Source: Burkholderiales bacterium (lineage in GTDB: Bacteria > Pseudomonadota > Gammaproteobacteria > Burkholderiales > Casimicrobiaceae). From it: a stretch of DNA of 64,000 nucleotides. The notes beneath the pieces are model-generated. The model was not told the origin of the DNA. It did not search any database and worked only from the letters and a program-made list of their open reading frames with translations. Shown piece after piece: positions 17,234-25,982 of this stretch. Within the stretch, counting starts at the first letter, position 1. Every line of letters starts with the position of its first letter. The position numbers were made by a program, and so were the translations under genes. The stretch covers positions 56,432 through 120,431 of the forward strand of contig JANXNI010000069.1 of NCBI GenBank assembly GCA_025354165.1, written 5' to 3'.

Positions 17234-19351
17234 ATGAAAAAACCATTTAAAAACACCAAATCGAGAAATGTCATGACTCGTACTTTATCGCGCACCTTGG
17301 TGCTGCTAGCGGCTGCATGCGGAGCCATAGTGCTTCCTAGTTACGCACAAACAGTGTCGATTCACCCAGGCACCAGTGGTTGCAGTGGTACTGGTTCTTT
17401 GAACATTCCCGCTGGCGGCGGTACGGCAAACTTTCAAGTTTGTGTTAATGCCGCTAGTCCTGCCACGAAGACTTGTGGCTTGGGTTATCGTCTGACCGCA
17501 AGTGCTTCAAATGGCATGACGTTGACGGCTCGGACCCTTGGAACCGCCTACCCTGATCCAATAGTTGCAAACGTTACGTTTCTTAACGGTACGAATAACG
17601 CACTTGCACCTACATCGGGCAATTCTGGGGCTGGAATAAGCGACGGCGTGACGCCGGTAGCTGCTGCTGACGGTATATTGGTAGCGTCATTCACTCTTAC
17701 CGTCCCGAGCAACGTTCCGTCTGGAACTTACACAGTTGGTCCAACGAGTACTCTTATCGCCGTTACTGGTACGACTTGCGATGACGGCAATGTAGGCGGT
17801 GCAAGTGATTTCACCCCTGCGGCTACAGCTCCGTTGACCGTAGTGGTAGCTGCAGCTGCAACTTCCGCCACGTTTACATCTGCTCCGTCTACCCTCACCT
17901 TCGCCGAAGGCGGCGCCACTCAGAACGTCACCGTAACTTGCGCCGGCACGATCGGTACGCCATCGCCTGTGGTGATCAACGTTGCTACTACGGGAACGGG
18001 CTTTACTGCCGTGACCACACCTTTGTCGTTCGCTACATGCCCATCGTCACAAACCGTTGCGGTGACACCGCGTGTAGCTGACGCCGGTTCGAATCCGACG
18101 CAAACGGGTAACGTAACGTTCAGCACGGTCACTACCGGTGCGACGGCACCTGCCAGCGTGGGTGTGACGGTCACCGACAATCAGGCACCAGCGGTCTACA
18201 GCGTTACCAAGACGACCGCAACCGTACTTGAAGGCAATGCAGCGACCGATACGCTAACGGTCACGTGTACGGGGGCTTTCACCGGTGGATTGACTTCTGG
18301 TTCTGTTCAGTATGCGATCACTGGTTTGACCAATCCTGGTGACCTCGCGGCTCCAGCATTGACTGGTGCGCTCAACTTCCCTGCTTGCGGTGGAGCTACG
18401 CAGTCCGTGACGATATCGCCACGTGTCAATGATGCGGTAGTTCAGGGTACTAAGTTGGGAGCGTTCGCGATTTCAACTCCTGTTGCCGGCACCTTGGGGG
18501 CTGCAACGACCGGGTCTATCACCGTCAACGACGACGATGCACCGCCCGTGATCACTATCGCGGTTGGTGGCAGTCCCGCTACCGAAGCTGGCGGCGTGCT
18601 GACCTACACAGTCACCCGTACCGGTGGCAGCGCGGGTCAGCTTGCTGCACCGCTCACTGTGAACTTGACATCGCCGTCAGGCCCGCGTTTCGACCCGGCT
18701 CCTGCCACCAAGTGCGGAACGGCTATCACGATCCCTGGTGGCGCAGCCTTCGCAACGTGTACAGTCACGGGACTGGACAACAACGTTATTGATGGCAATG
18801 TCAACGCCGTGGTCACGATCGCTGCGCCGACTGTTTTGGGTGCCTACACAGGTGCAGGCAATGCTGCTCCTGGTGTAATCACCGACGACGACTTCGGTGT
18901 CAGCGCGGTAGCAGGAGCAACCGGCTCTGCGGTGACGGGATTCATCGTTGAAGGCGGAATCGCGGAGTTCAGCATCAATTGCGGCGGTTCGACTGGCAGC
19001 ACGTTCAACTACACAATTGGTGGAACCAATACGACGGGTAGTTATATCGTCGGCGCTGCTTCTGGTAGCTTCACTTGCGGCACCTCGACTAATCCGGTGG
19101 TTCGCTTCCAGACCATTGACGACACGATAATCGGAAATGCCCGTACGATCACGATGACGATTTCGACGCCGCCGCCAGTCGGTCGCGTGGGACCAACTGC
19201 TGTCGTCATTAGCAACGCAGTTGCGACGATCAACATTCAAGACAACGATGCACCTTTGATCGTGCCAACGATGAGCGCCTTCGGACTCGGTTTGATGAGT
19301 CTGATGCTTGCTGGATTGATCGGCTTCCAGCGCCGTCGTCTTGGCCGCTAA
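17234..19351 (+). CDS. Calx-beta repeat surface protein with IPTL-CTERM sorting signal
   Basis: A 705-residue exported protein. The signal peptide is around LVLLAAACGAIVLPSYAQ. Three to four Calx-beta-like repeats follow, each starting with a TEGG/EGNAATDTLTVTC-like motif and ending in an acidic DDDAPP/DNQAPAV/DNDAPL junction. The C-terminus is VPTMSAFGLGLMSLMLAG, then IGFQRRR: the IPTL-CTERM tripartite signal (VPTM motif, membrane helix, Arg cluster) recognised by exosortase-type systems. The protein is expected at the cell surface or in exopolysaccharide. No exosortase gene lies in the window. The start could also be the ATG at 17273. A strong terminator follows. Confidence 0.85.
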   Translation: MKKPFKNTKSRNVMTRTLSRTLVLLAAACGAIVLPSYAQTVSIHPGTSGCSGTGSLNIPAGGGTANFQVCVNAASPATKTCGLGYRLTASASNGMTLTARTLGTAYPDPIVANVTFLNGTNNALAPTSGNSGAGISDGVTPVAAADGILVASFTLTVPSNVPSGTYTVGPTSTLIAVTGTTCDDGNVGGASDFTPAATAPLTVVVAAAATSATFTSAPSTLTFAEGGATQNVTVTCAGTIGTPSPVVINVATTGTGFTAVTTPLSFATCPSSQTVAVTPRVADAGSNPTQTGNVTFSTVTTGATAPASVGVTVTDNQAPAVYSVTKTTATVLEGNAATDTLTVTCTGAFTGGLTSGSVQYAITGLTNPGDLAAPALTGALNFPACGGATQSVTISPRVNDAVVQGTKLGAFAISTPVAGTLGAATTGSITVNDDDAPPVITIAVGGSPATEAGGVLTYTVTRTGGSAGQLAAPLTVNLTSPSGPRFDPAPATKCGTAITIPGGAAFATCTVTGLDNNVIDGNVNAVVTIAAPTVLGAYTGAGNAAPGVITDDDFGVSAVAGATGSAVTGFIVEGGIAEFSINCGGSTGSTFNYTIGGTNTTGSYIVGAASGSFTCGTSTNPVVRFQTIDDTIIGNARTITMTISTPPPVGRVGPTAVVISNAVATINIQDNDAPLIVPTMSAFGLGLMSLMLAGLIGFQRRRLGR

Positions 19352-19398
19352 GTAGAAACTCCCCGGTCAAATCGAAAGATTTGGCGGGTGCGGATGGA

Positions 19399-19420
19399 AA
19401 GGGCTCCTTCGGGAGCCCTT
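19399..19420 (+). terminator. Rho-independent terminator after the CTERM gene
   Basis: A 9-bp perfect stem AAGGGCTCC/GGAGCCCTT with a stable TTCG tetraloop, followed by GTCTTTT. It ends the dockerin-like/CTERM operon and separates it from the amidase cluster. Confidence 0.88.
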
Positions 19421-19509
19421 GTCTTTTGGGTCGTGACACTTCGATAACGCACAACGCCATCTCGGAATTACCAATAGTGGCGTCCCATTAGCGGCGCTAC
19501 ACTGTCAGC

Positions 19510-20925
19510 ATGAACACGCTTTGCTGGCTTAACGCTTCCGACTTGTCTCGACAGTACGCAGTGGGAGGCATCAAGCCAACGGCTGCGGTCGAGGCAACGC
19601 TTGATCGTATCGCCGAATGTGAGCGGAAGCTAAACGCGCTATATCTGACCAAAGTGCGGGAAGCGACTGCTGCGGCGGCCGATAGCGAGGTGCGCTGGAA
19701 GTCCGGCAAGCCGCTATCGCCGCTTGACGGCGTCCCCATCACGCTTAAAGAAAATCTCTACACGACCGGCGACCCTGCTCCAATTGGTACGGCTGCCAAT
19801 TCGCTGGCGCCGAAAACTGTGAATTCACCGATTGCGGATCGGGTGCGCGAAGCGGGCCTCGTTCTCGTTGGCAAAACGACGATGCCTGACTTTGGCATGC
19901 TCTCGTCCGGCCAATCAAGCATTCATGGTGTGACACGCAATCCGTGGCAGCTAAATAGAAACCCCGGCGGCTCCAGCTCCGGGGCGGGTGCGGCGTGTGC
20001 GGCGGGTTACGGGCCACTGCACATCGGTACTGATATCGGCGGTTCGGTGCGGATTCCCGCGAGCTTTTGCGGCATTTATGGCTTGAAACCATCGCTCGGT
20101 CGCGTGCCGATTAACCCGCCTTACATGGGACGTGTGGCGGGCCCGATGACGCGTACCGTGCTCGACGCTGCGCTCCTGATGAACGTGATCTCTCGACCCG
20201 ATCCCGATCATCGTGATTTCATGAACTTGCCGCCGCACCACGTGGACTATGCCGCTGAGCTGGAGCGCTTCTCGCTCAAAGGCAAGCGTATCGGCGTCAT
20301 CACCGACATGCGCGCGGGCCGCGAAGTGCAAAGCGACGTTGCCAGCGCAACCTGGGAGTGCGGGCAGCTTCTGGAGCAGCACGGCGCGCGCGTCGAACCG
20401 ATCCAGTCGTTCATCACGCGAGAAATGCTGGAGGGTATTTGCGGTTTTTTCGAAGCGCGAAGCTATTCCGATATTTCGCGCATGCCGCAAGCAACGCGCG
20501 AAAAGATTTTGCCGTTCATTGTGCGTTGGGCGACACATCGTGCAAAAGGTTTTTCTGGCGATACCGTGATGGGATTTTTGACGCAGGTTGTTGCCATGCG
20601 CGAGGCCACGGTCGCCGCGACACATGGATTTGATTTCGTGATTTCGCCGGTCTGCCCGATCCCCGCGTTTGAGGCGGAATACTGCTGCCCCGACAACGAT
20701 CCAGAGCGCGCGCTGTCGCACATCGCGTTCACTGTGCCGTACAACATGAGCGAGCAGCCGGCAGCGTCAATTAACTGGAACTATTCAACCGACGCGCGCA
20801 CGACGGGTTTACCGATTGGTGTACAGGTTGCGGGCCGCCGATTCGACGATCTGGGCGTGCTGCAAATTTCGCGCGTCATCGAACAAATCAGACCCACGCA
20901 GAGGCCGTGGCCGGTGCGAATTTAG
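19510..20925 (+). CDS. Amidase (amidase signature family), first copy
   Basis: A 471-residue amidase with the Ser-cisSer-Lys triad in place: Lys80 in PITLKEN, the GGSSSGAG turn at about 153-160, and the nucleophile Ser179 in GTDIGGSVRIPA. Family members hydrolyse amides, including aryl amides, peptide amides and Glu/Asp-tRNA amides; without GatB/GatC neighbours a catabolic role is likelier. There is no clear Shine-Dalgarno before the ATG. It is followed by a peptide-binding protein and a second amidase, suggesting uptake and hydrolysis of an amide compound. Confidence 0.9.
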   Translation: MNTLCWLNASDLSRQYAVGGIKPTAAVEATLDRIAECERKLNALYLTKVREATAAAADSEVRWKSGKPLSPLDGVPITLKENLYTTGDPAPIGTAANSLAPKTVNSPIADRVREAGLVLVGKTTMPDFGMLSSGQSSIHGVTRNPWQLNRNPGGSSSGAGAACAAGYGPLHIGTDIGGSVRIPASFCGIYGLKPSLGRVPINPPYMGRVAGPMTRTVLDAALLMNVISRPDPDHRDFMNLPPHHVDYAAELERFSLKGKRIGVITDMRAGREVQSDVASATWECGQLLEQHGARVEPIQSFITREMLEGICGFFEARSYSDISRMPQATREKILPFIVRWATHRAKGFSGDTVMGFLTQVVAMREATVAATHGFDFVISPVCPIPAFEAEYCCPDNDPERALSHIAFTVPYNMSEQPAASINWNYSTDARTTGLPIGVQVAGRRFDDLGVLQISRVIEQIRPTQRPWPVRI

Positions 20926-21015
20926 ACGCGCAGGGCCGCATTATCGCAGCCGGCGTGACCAACGAACTTACTGCGACTGTCATTATTAAACGTACTTATT
21001 GAGGGAGAGTTATCC

Positions 21016-22599
21016 GTGAAGTATTCCAGAGTATTAGTCGGTCTCGCGACCGCGTTATTGATCGCCTTTCCTGCATCATCCGCGTTCGCACAGCAGAAGG
21101 TTTTGAAGGTTGCGCCGCACGCGTTCCCAGCCAATCTTGATCCGTTCAACGTGACTGCGTACATCACGCGCAACCACGGTTACATGGTCTATGACACGTT
21201 GTTCGCGACCGATGAAAAGGGCGCCATCAAGCCGCAGATGGTCGACAAATGGACGGTGAGCCCGGACAAAAAGGTTTACACGTTCACATTGCGCGACAAG
21301 CTCGAATTTCATGACGGAAAACCCGTAACCGGTGAAGACATCGTCGCCTCGATCAAGCGCTGGGGCGCGCGTGACACCTTCGGTCAAAAGCTCATGACCT
21401 TCGTCGACAAAATGGACGCGCCCGACGCGAAGACTTTCCGCATGACGCTGAAAGAGCCGACCGGTATCGTGCTTGACGCGCTCGGCAAGCCGTCGTCAAA
21501 CCCCGCCTTCATCATGCCCGCACGTGTCGCGGCGACCGATCCGTTCAAAGTGATCGATGATTACATCGGCTCCGGCCCCTACATCTTCAAGAAGGATGAA
21601 TACAAAGCGGGCGTGCAATCGATTTACGTGAAAAACACTAAATACGTCCCGCGCAGCGAGCCGCCATCAGGCCTCGCCGGTGGCAAAAAAGTTTACGTGG
21701 ATCGTGTTGAATGGCTCGCGCTGAAAGATGCGCAGACGCAGTTGAACGCGCTGCTCGCAGGCGAAATCGACATGATCGAGCAGCCCGCGTTTGAACAGTA
21801 TCCGCAGCTTCGCAAAGATCCCCGCGTCAACATCGTTGATACCGGCACCGTGAATTACCAGTACGTGATGCGCTTCAATCATCTGGTGCCGCCGTTCAAC
21901 AACGTGAAGGTGCGCGAAGCCGCGATGTGGGCGATGAATCAGGAAGCCTTCCTGCGCGCACAGGTTGGCCCGGAAAACGAAAGCATGTTCTTCACCTGCC
22001 CGAGCATGTACCCGTGCGGTACGCCGCTCGCGACACCGAAGGGCAGCGAGTTCATGGTCAAGGGCAACATGGCCAAAGCGCAGGAGCTGTTGAAGGCGTC
22101 GGGCTACGACGGCAAGCCAATTGTCGTGATGCGCCCGACCGATCTGCAATCGATTCACAAGTTGCCGCTGGTCGCGACGCAGCTCTTGCGTCAGGCCGGT
22201 TTCAAGGTGGATCTGATCACGATGGACTGGGGCTCACTGGTTGCCCGTCGCTCGAAGAAAGACCCTGCCGATCAGGGCGGCTGGAATATTTTTCTGACCG
22301 CGTGGGTCGGTGCCGACATCATGAACCCGTTGACCAGCGCGCCTTTGGGTGGCAATGGCGAAAAAGGCTGGGCTGGCTGGGCGACCGATGCGACGCTTGA
22401 AAAGCTGCGCGACGATTACGCTCGTGCCGGTACCGACGCGGACAAAAAGCGGTTAGCGGAAGAGGTGCAGGTGCGCGCCACGCAGGTTGGCACACACGCG
22501 ATCCTCGGCGAATACAAAAACCCGGCCGCGGTTCGCAAGAACATCACGGGCGTGCTTAAAACAGCGGGTTCGGCGTACTGGAATATCCAGAAAAACTAG
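21016..22599 (+). CDS. ABC transporter substrate-binding protein, family 5 (peptide/nickel type)
   Basis: A 527-residue periplasmic binding protein with a signal peptide ending ASSAFA. The family-5 hallmarks are present: LKVAPHAFPANLDPFNVTAY, the KWTVSPDKKVYTFTLRDKLE block with FHDGKPVTGEDIVASIKRW, and VDLITMDWGSLVARR. Such proteins deliver di/oligopeptides, opines or amides to DppBCDF-type permeases. It starts with GTG behind GAGGGAGAG. Notably no permease or ATPase gene is linked; it must use components encoded elsewhere or act alone. Confidence 0.92.
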   Translation: MKYSRVLVGLATALLIAFPASSAFAQQKVLKVAPHAFPANLDPFNVTAYITRNHGYMVYDTLFATDEKGAIKPQMVDKWTVSPDKKVYTFTLRDKLEFHDGKPVTGEDIVASIKRWGARDTFGQKLMTFVDKMDAPDAKTFRMTLKEPTGIVLDALGKPSSNPAFIMPARVAATDPFKVIDDYIGSGPYIFKKDEYKAGVQSIYVKNTKYVPRSEPPSGLAGGKKVYVDRVEWLALKDAQTQLNALLAGEIDMIEQPAFEQYPQLRKDPRVNIVDTGTVNYQYVMRFNHLVPPFNNVKVREAAMWAMNQEAFLRAQVGPENESMFFTCPSMYPCGTPLATPKGSEFMVKGNMAKAQELLKASGYDGKPIVVMRPTDLQSIHKLPLVATQLLRQAGFKVDLITMDWGSLVARRSKKDPADQGGWNIFLTAWVGADIMNPLTSAPLGGNGEKGWAGWATDATLEKLRDDYARAGTDADKKRLAEEVQVRATQVGTHAILGEYKNPAAVRKNITGVLKTAGSAYWNIQKN

Positions 22600-22627
22600 G
22601 CCGTATCGAGCGTCGCGTAGACATGCA

Positions 22628-22693
22628 GGGTGGGCAGCCTCTGCCCACCAAACCGTGACTATTGCGAACGACGTGGGCACGGGGTGCCCACCC
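22628..22693. repeat. GTGGGCA-type REP pair, copy a
   Basis: Two hairpins: GGTGGGCAG/CTGCCCACC with a CCT loop (22629-22649) and GTGGGCAC/GTGCCCAC with a GGG loop (22673-22691), separated by about 23 bases. The same pair recurs in reverse order and orientation at 24239-24302, beyond the second amidase gene. Confidence 0.85.
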
Positions 22694-22708
22694 TACACTT
22701 GCTGCCAT

Positions 22709-22827
22709 ATAGCTTTTGTATGAAAGCCATACTTGACGTGGGCTAGATCGATTAATACCATGAAGTCGATTTCCTAAAAATATCTTCATCAGCCCTTGTG
22801 CAGTGGGCGTTTCCCGTAAAAGCTGAT
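22709..22827. repeat. 120-bp palindromic repeat, copy 2
   Basis: The left end reads ATAGCTTTTGTATGAAAGCC, with GGGCT about 24 bases in; the centre is GAAGTCGATTTC (TCGA at 22766-22769); the right end, reversed, reads ATCAGCTTTTACGGGAAACG with a GGGCT box. It begins 15 bases after the REP pair and ends 1 base before the ATG of the second amidase, leaving no normal Shine-Dalgarno there. Confidence 0.85.
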
Positions 22828-22828
22828 C

Positions 22829-24229
22829 ATGTCTGAATTGCTGTTTTCTTCCGTTCGTGAGCTTTCCGGCCTGCTGACCTCGCGCAAGCTTTCATCGCGC
22901 GAATTGCTGGACGCGACCCTGACGCAGGTCGATCGCTTCAATCCATCGCTCAACGCGATCGTTACCCTCGACCACGACGGCGCATACGCCAACGCCGACG
23001 CCATTGACGCGCGCCGCGCCAACGGCCAGCCCACGTCACCGCTCGCTGGCCTTCCGATTGCGATGAAGGATCTGGAGCCGGTCAAAGGCATGCGCACCAC
23101 GATGGGCTCACCGATCCTGAAAGACTGGGTGCCCGATTACGACTCGATCATGGTCGAGCGTTTTCGCTCGCATGGGCTGACGCTTCTGGGCAAAACCAAC
23201 ACGCCCGAATTCGGCCTCGGCAGCCAGACGTTTAACGCTGTGTTCGGCGCTACGAAAAATCCGTGGGATCTGGCGAAAACCTGTGGCGGTTCATCCGGCG
23301 GTGCGGCCGTTGCGGTGGCCTCAGGCATGCTGCCGTTTGCGGATGGCTCGGACATGGGCGGCAGTTTGCGCAATCCGGCGAACTTCTGCGGCGTCGTCGG
23401 CCTGCGACCATCGCCCGGCCGCGTGCCAACGTATCCGTCCATCAATCTGTGGGGCACGCTGGGCGTTCTTGGCCCCATAGCACGCACGGCAGAGGACGCG
23501 GCATGGTTGCTGTCGATTCAGGCGGGCGACGATCCCCGAACCGCCATAGGCCGTTGCGGCGACCCCACCGTTTTCCGCGAACCGCTGGATCGCGATTTCA
23601 AAGGCACCCGCATCGCGTGGAGCCCGACGCTCGGTGGTTTGCCGGTCGAAAAAGGTGTGCGAGACGCACTGCAACAATCACTCAAACGTTTCCAAGCCAT
23701 CGGCGCGATTGTCGAGGAGGCGGAGCCCGACCTGGAAATCGCCGACAACGCGTTTCAGGTGCAGCGTGCACTGCATCTGATCAACAGCCTTGGCGGGCAC
23801 TACAAAAATCACAAAGCGTTGCTCAAAGACACCGCCGTGTGGAACATCGAGCAGGGCTTAAAACTCACGGGTGCGCAGATCGCCGAAGCGCAGGCGCAGC
23901 AATCAAAATGCTTCGAGCGCATGCAGCGATTTTTGACGAAATACGACTATTTCATCTGCCCGGTCAATCAGGTGCTGCCGTTTGACATCACCACGCCGTA
24001 CCCGATGGAAATTGACGGTACGCCGCTTAAAACCTATCTCGACTGGATGAAATCGGCCTGCCGCATTACCATGACCTCGCATCCCGCAGCCAGCGCGCCC
24101 GTCGCATTTGCCGCGAACGGCATGCCCGTTGGAATGCAAATCGTTGGCCATTTTGGCTGCGAGCTTGAGGTGCTGCAACTGGTGCATGCGGTGCAGTTGC
24201 CGCTTGCGGATCGCCGGGCCCGACTGTAG
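22829..24229 (+). CDS. Amidase (amidase signature family), second copy
   Basis: A 466-residue amidase with Lys80 (PIAMKD), the CGGSSGGAA turn and Ser179 (SDMGGSLRNPA) at the same positions as in the first amidase of this cluster, though overall sequence differs clearly, so this is an old paralogue pair or two separate subfamilies. It probably hydrolyses a carboxamide in the cytoplasm. The ATG lies directly against a 120-bp palindromic repeat and the gene is bracketed by inverted GTGGGCA-type REP pairs, so it is isolated from its neighbours transcriptionally or was moved as a unit. Confidence 0.9.
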   Translation: MSELLFSSVRELSGLLTSRKLSSRELLDATLTQVDRFNPSLNAIVTLDHDGAYANADAIDARRANGQPTSPLAGLPIAMKDLEPVKGMRTTMGSPILKDWVPDYDSIMVERFRSHGLTLLGKTNTPEFGLGSQTFNAVFGATKNPWDLAKTCGGSSGGAAVAVASGMLPFADGSDMGGSLRNPANFCGVVGLRPSPGRVPTYPSINLWGTLGVLGPIARTAEDAAWLLSIQAGDDPRTAIGRCGDPTVFREPLDRDFKGTRIAWSPTLGGLPVEKGVRDALQQSLKRFQAIGAIVEEAEPDLEIADNAFQVQRALHLINSLGGHYKNHKALLKDTAVWNIEQGLKLTGAQIAEAQAQQSKCFERMQRFLTKYDYFICPVNQVLPFDITTPYPMEIDGTPLKTYLDWMKSACRITMTSHPAASAPVAFAANGMPVGMQIVGHFGCELEVLQLVHAVQLPLADRRARL

Positions 24230-24238
24230 TGGCGGTAC

Positions 24239-24302
24239 GGTGGGCACCCTGTGCCCACGTACCAGACGAAACTAACTAGCGGTGGGCAGAGGCTGCCCAC
24301 CC
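24239..24302. repeat. GTGGGCA-type REP pair, copy b (inverted relative to copy a)
   Basis: Hairpins GTGGGCAC/GTGCCCAC with a CCT loop (24240-24258) and GGTGGGCAG/CTGCCCACC with an AGG loop (24281-24301). This is the reverse complement layout of 22628-22693. It lies 10 bases past the amidase stop and 28 bases from the convergent dehydrogenase gene, so it could also act as a bidirectional terminator. Confidence 0.85.
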
Positions 24303-24329
24303 TAAGTGCCTACGCGTCTTGCCGCTGAA

Positions 24330-25238
24330 CTAGGGCGTAATCTTCACCCCGTTTACCCGCTCTGCTGCCGTCACAAGTTCGGCGACCAAACCGTCGCCCA
24401 AACCCATCGCGCAGGCCTGCACCAGCGTTTGATGAACGGCCTCGCCCATCCAGCTTGTCAGCGGCATGCTCTCAGTGAAATGCGTGTAGTAGCGCAAATC
24501 TTTTCTCGCATTGTCTAGCTGAAACTTAACCCCGCCCATGTCGCCGTCGAGCGTCTTCGCCATCGCCTGAAACAGGCCCGAGTTCACGCCACCGGCGCTC
24601 ACTACGCGTACTAGCTGCTTCGGATCAACGCCCGACTTCACCGCTGCCGCAAATGCCTCGGCGGTCGCCGCGCAAATCGCCTGCGCGATGAAGTTATTCA
24701 TGAGCTTGACCTTGTGACCCGCACCCGGCGGGCCAACGTGAAAAATATTTTCGCAGTACGCTTTGAGCACCGGCTCAATCTTGGCAAAACTGTCATCCGT
24801 CGCGCCGACCATTGTGTTTAATTTGCCGAGCTCAGCCTCAACCGGCGTACGCGCGAGTGGCGCATCAACGAACTCAACGCCCAGTGCAGCAAAGCGCTCG
24901 CGCAGCGTTGCCGTCGACGTCGGCTCGGCCGTGGACGTGTCCACCACGATCAAACCGGCGCGCGCCGCCTCCGCAATGCCATTCGCACCGAAGCACACCG
25001 ATTCCACGTCCGGCGAACCGGTGACGCAGAGGATCACGACATCGCTGGCGACCGCGATTTCTCGCGGTGTTGCGGCCGCTTTGCCGCCCAGCGTGACAAG
25101 ATCGTTGCCCGCGTCGGGCATGCTGCGGCGACGTAAAAACGTCAGCGGAAAACCCTTTTCCGCGATGTTTTTCGCCATACCGTGACCCATGAGGCCAATG
25201 CCGATCAATCCGACGCGGGGGTGTGTCGTGGGATTCAT
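24330..25238 (-). CDS. NAD(P)-dependent oxidoreductase, 3-hydroxyisobutyrate dehydrogenase family
   Basis: A 302-residue beta-hydroxyacid dehydrogenase. The Rossmann motif VGLIGIGLMGHGMAKNIAEK opens it, DTSTAEPTSTA follows, then the substrate loop DAPLARTPVEAELGKLNTMV and the catalytic GHKVKLMNNF with Lys178. Family members oxidise 3-hydroxyisobutyrate, tartronate semialdehyde or 6-phosphogluconate-like acids; the usual GGxxGA substrate motif is altered (ARTPVEA), so the exact substrate is open. It converges on the amidase genes and begins 3 bases after the end of the upstream chalcone-isomerase-like gene. Confidence 0.88.
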   Translation of the reverse strand: MNPTTHPRVGLIGIGLMGHGMAKNIAEKGFPLTFLRRRSMPDAGNDLVTLGGKAAATPREIAVASDVVILCVTGSPDVESVCFGANGIAEAARAGLIVVDTSTAEPTSTATLRERFAALGVEFVDAPLARTPVEAELGKLNTMVGATDDSFAKIEPVLKAYCENIFHVGPPGAGHKVKLMNNFIAQAICAATAEAFAAAVKSGVDPKQLVRVVSAGGVNSGLFQAMAKTLDGDMGGVKFQLDNARKDLRYYTHFTESMPLTSWMGEAVHQTLVQACAMGLGDGLVAELVTAAERVNGVKITP

Positions 25239-25241
25239 TGT

Positions 25242-25898
25242 CTAGAAACGGTCCCGGGTAGTAGTCACCGTATTATCGTTGCTGGCTACGGTGCCGAGCA
25301 GCACCGGTTTCAAACTTTCGTCAATCGGCTTGGGACCGATCCAGATTTGAATGAGTGCCTGAAAAAAAGTGTCGTCCTGAAACACTTCGCCGACCCGCTT
25401 GTTGTTCACCAGAATCGTTGTGCCGGTGCCGGGGATCGAATCGATCGAGATTGTTTCGCCTTTATTTAGCGACGGAATCTGGCCGAAAATCTGACCGAGT
25501 TTCATGAGACTCTCGAAATGTTTTTGTTGCTCCACGCTGGTCAAATTTGCACGCATACCCGAGAGCAGTGCTTTCGAAAAATCATTTGAGTTGATGCCGC
25601 GCATGACGGCCAGATGCATGCGTTTCGGACCTTTGAGAGCGCCGATTTCGTTGCTGGTGTGCTTCTTTTGCGGAAGGTACAGGGCGGCGACATAAACCCG
25701 CACGAACCCGGCGGCGGCGTAGCGAACACCGGCCCCGTTCAACACCAGATCCTGATTGGCTAGCTTGACCCGCTCCTCCACCTTGACGCCCGCTACCTCG
25801 AGCGCGAAAGCGGCGTTGGCCAGTGCGAGGCCGACGGTCGCGACGATCAGGCTCCTCAGACTTACGGCCGGTACCTTGTAAAAAAATTGATGTTTCAT
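25242..25898 (-). CDS. Exported chalcone-isomerase-like protein
   Basis: A 218-residue protein with a signal peptide (cleavage near AAFALEV). The body follows the chalcone isomerase-like family: KVEERVKLANQDLVLNGAGV, VRVYVAALYLPQKK, KRMHLAVMRGINSNDF and GTGTTILVNNKRVGEVFQD. Bacterial members are periplasmic and are not known to act on chalcones; a fatty-acid-binding role has been discussed for the fold. A very strong Shine-Dalgarno (AAGGAGG) precedes the ATG. The dehydrogenase gene follows by 3 bases, so they are co-transcribed. Confidence 0.8.
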   Translation of the reverse strand: MKHQFFYKVPAVSLRSLIVATVGLALANAAFALEVAGVKVEERVKLANQDLVLNGAGVRYAAAGFVRVYVAALYLPQKKHTSNEIGALKGPKRMHLAVMRGINSNDFSKALLSGMRANLTSVEQQKHFESLMKLGQIFGQIPSLNKGETISIDSIPGTGTTILVNNKRVGEVFQDDTFFQALIQIWIGPKPIDESLKPVLLGTVASNDNTVTTTRDRF

Positions 25899-25982
25899 CG
25901 AAGCCTCCTTATTCGAGCCGGTCGAAATTGCCAGCCCTGAGAATCATTGAAGTGTAGGCATTGCTGCGGCGCAATGTTGCGA

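Noticed and set aside
18677-19240. Minus-strand open frame of 187 codons inside the CTERM gene
   Set aside because: It is antisense to a clear Calx-beta protein; its Arg/Asp/Ser-rich composition mirrors the Thr/Ala/Val codons of the real gene.
19951-20721. Minus-strand open frame of 256 codons opposite the first amidase
   Set aside because: It has no domain and the amidase triad on the plus strand is complete.
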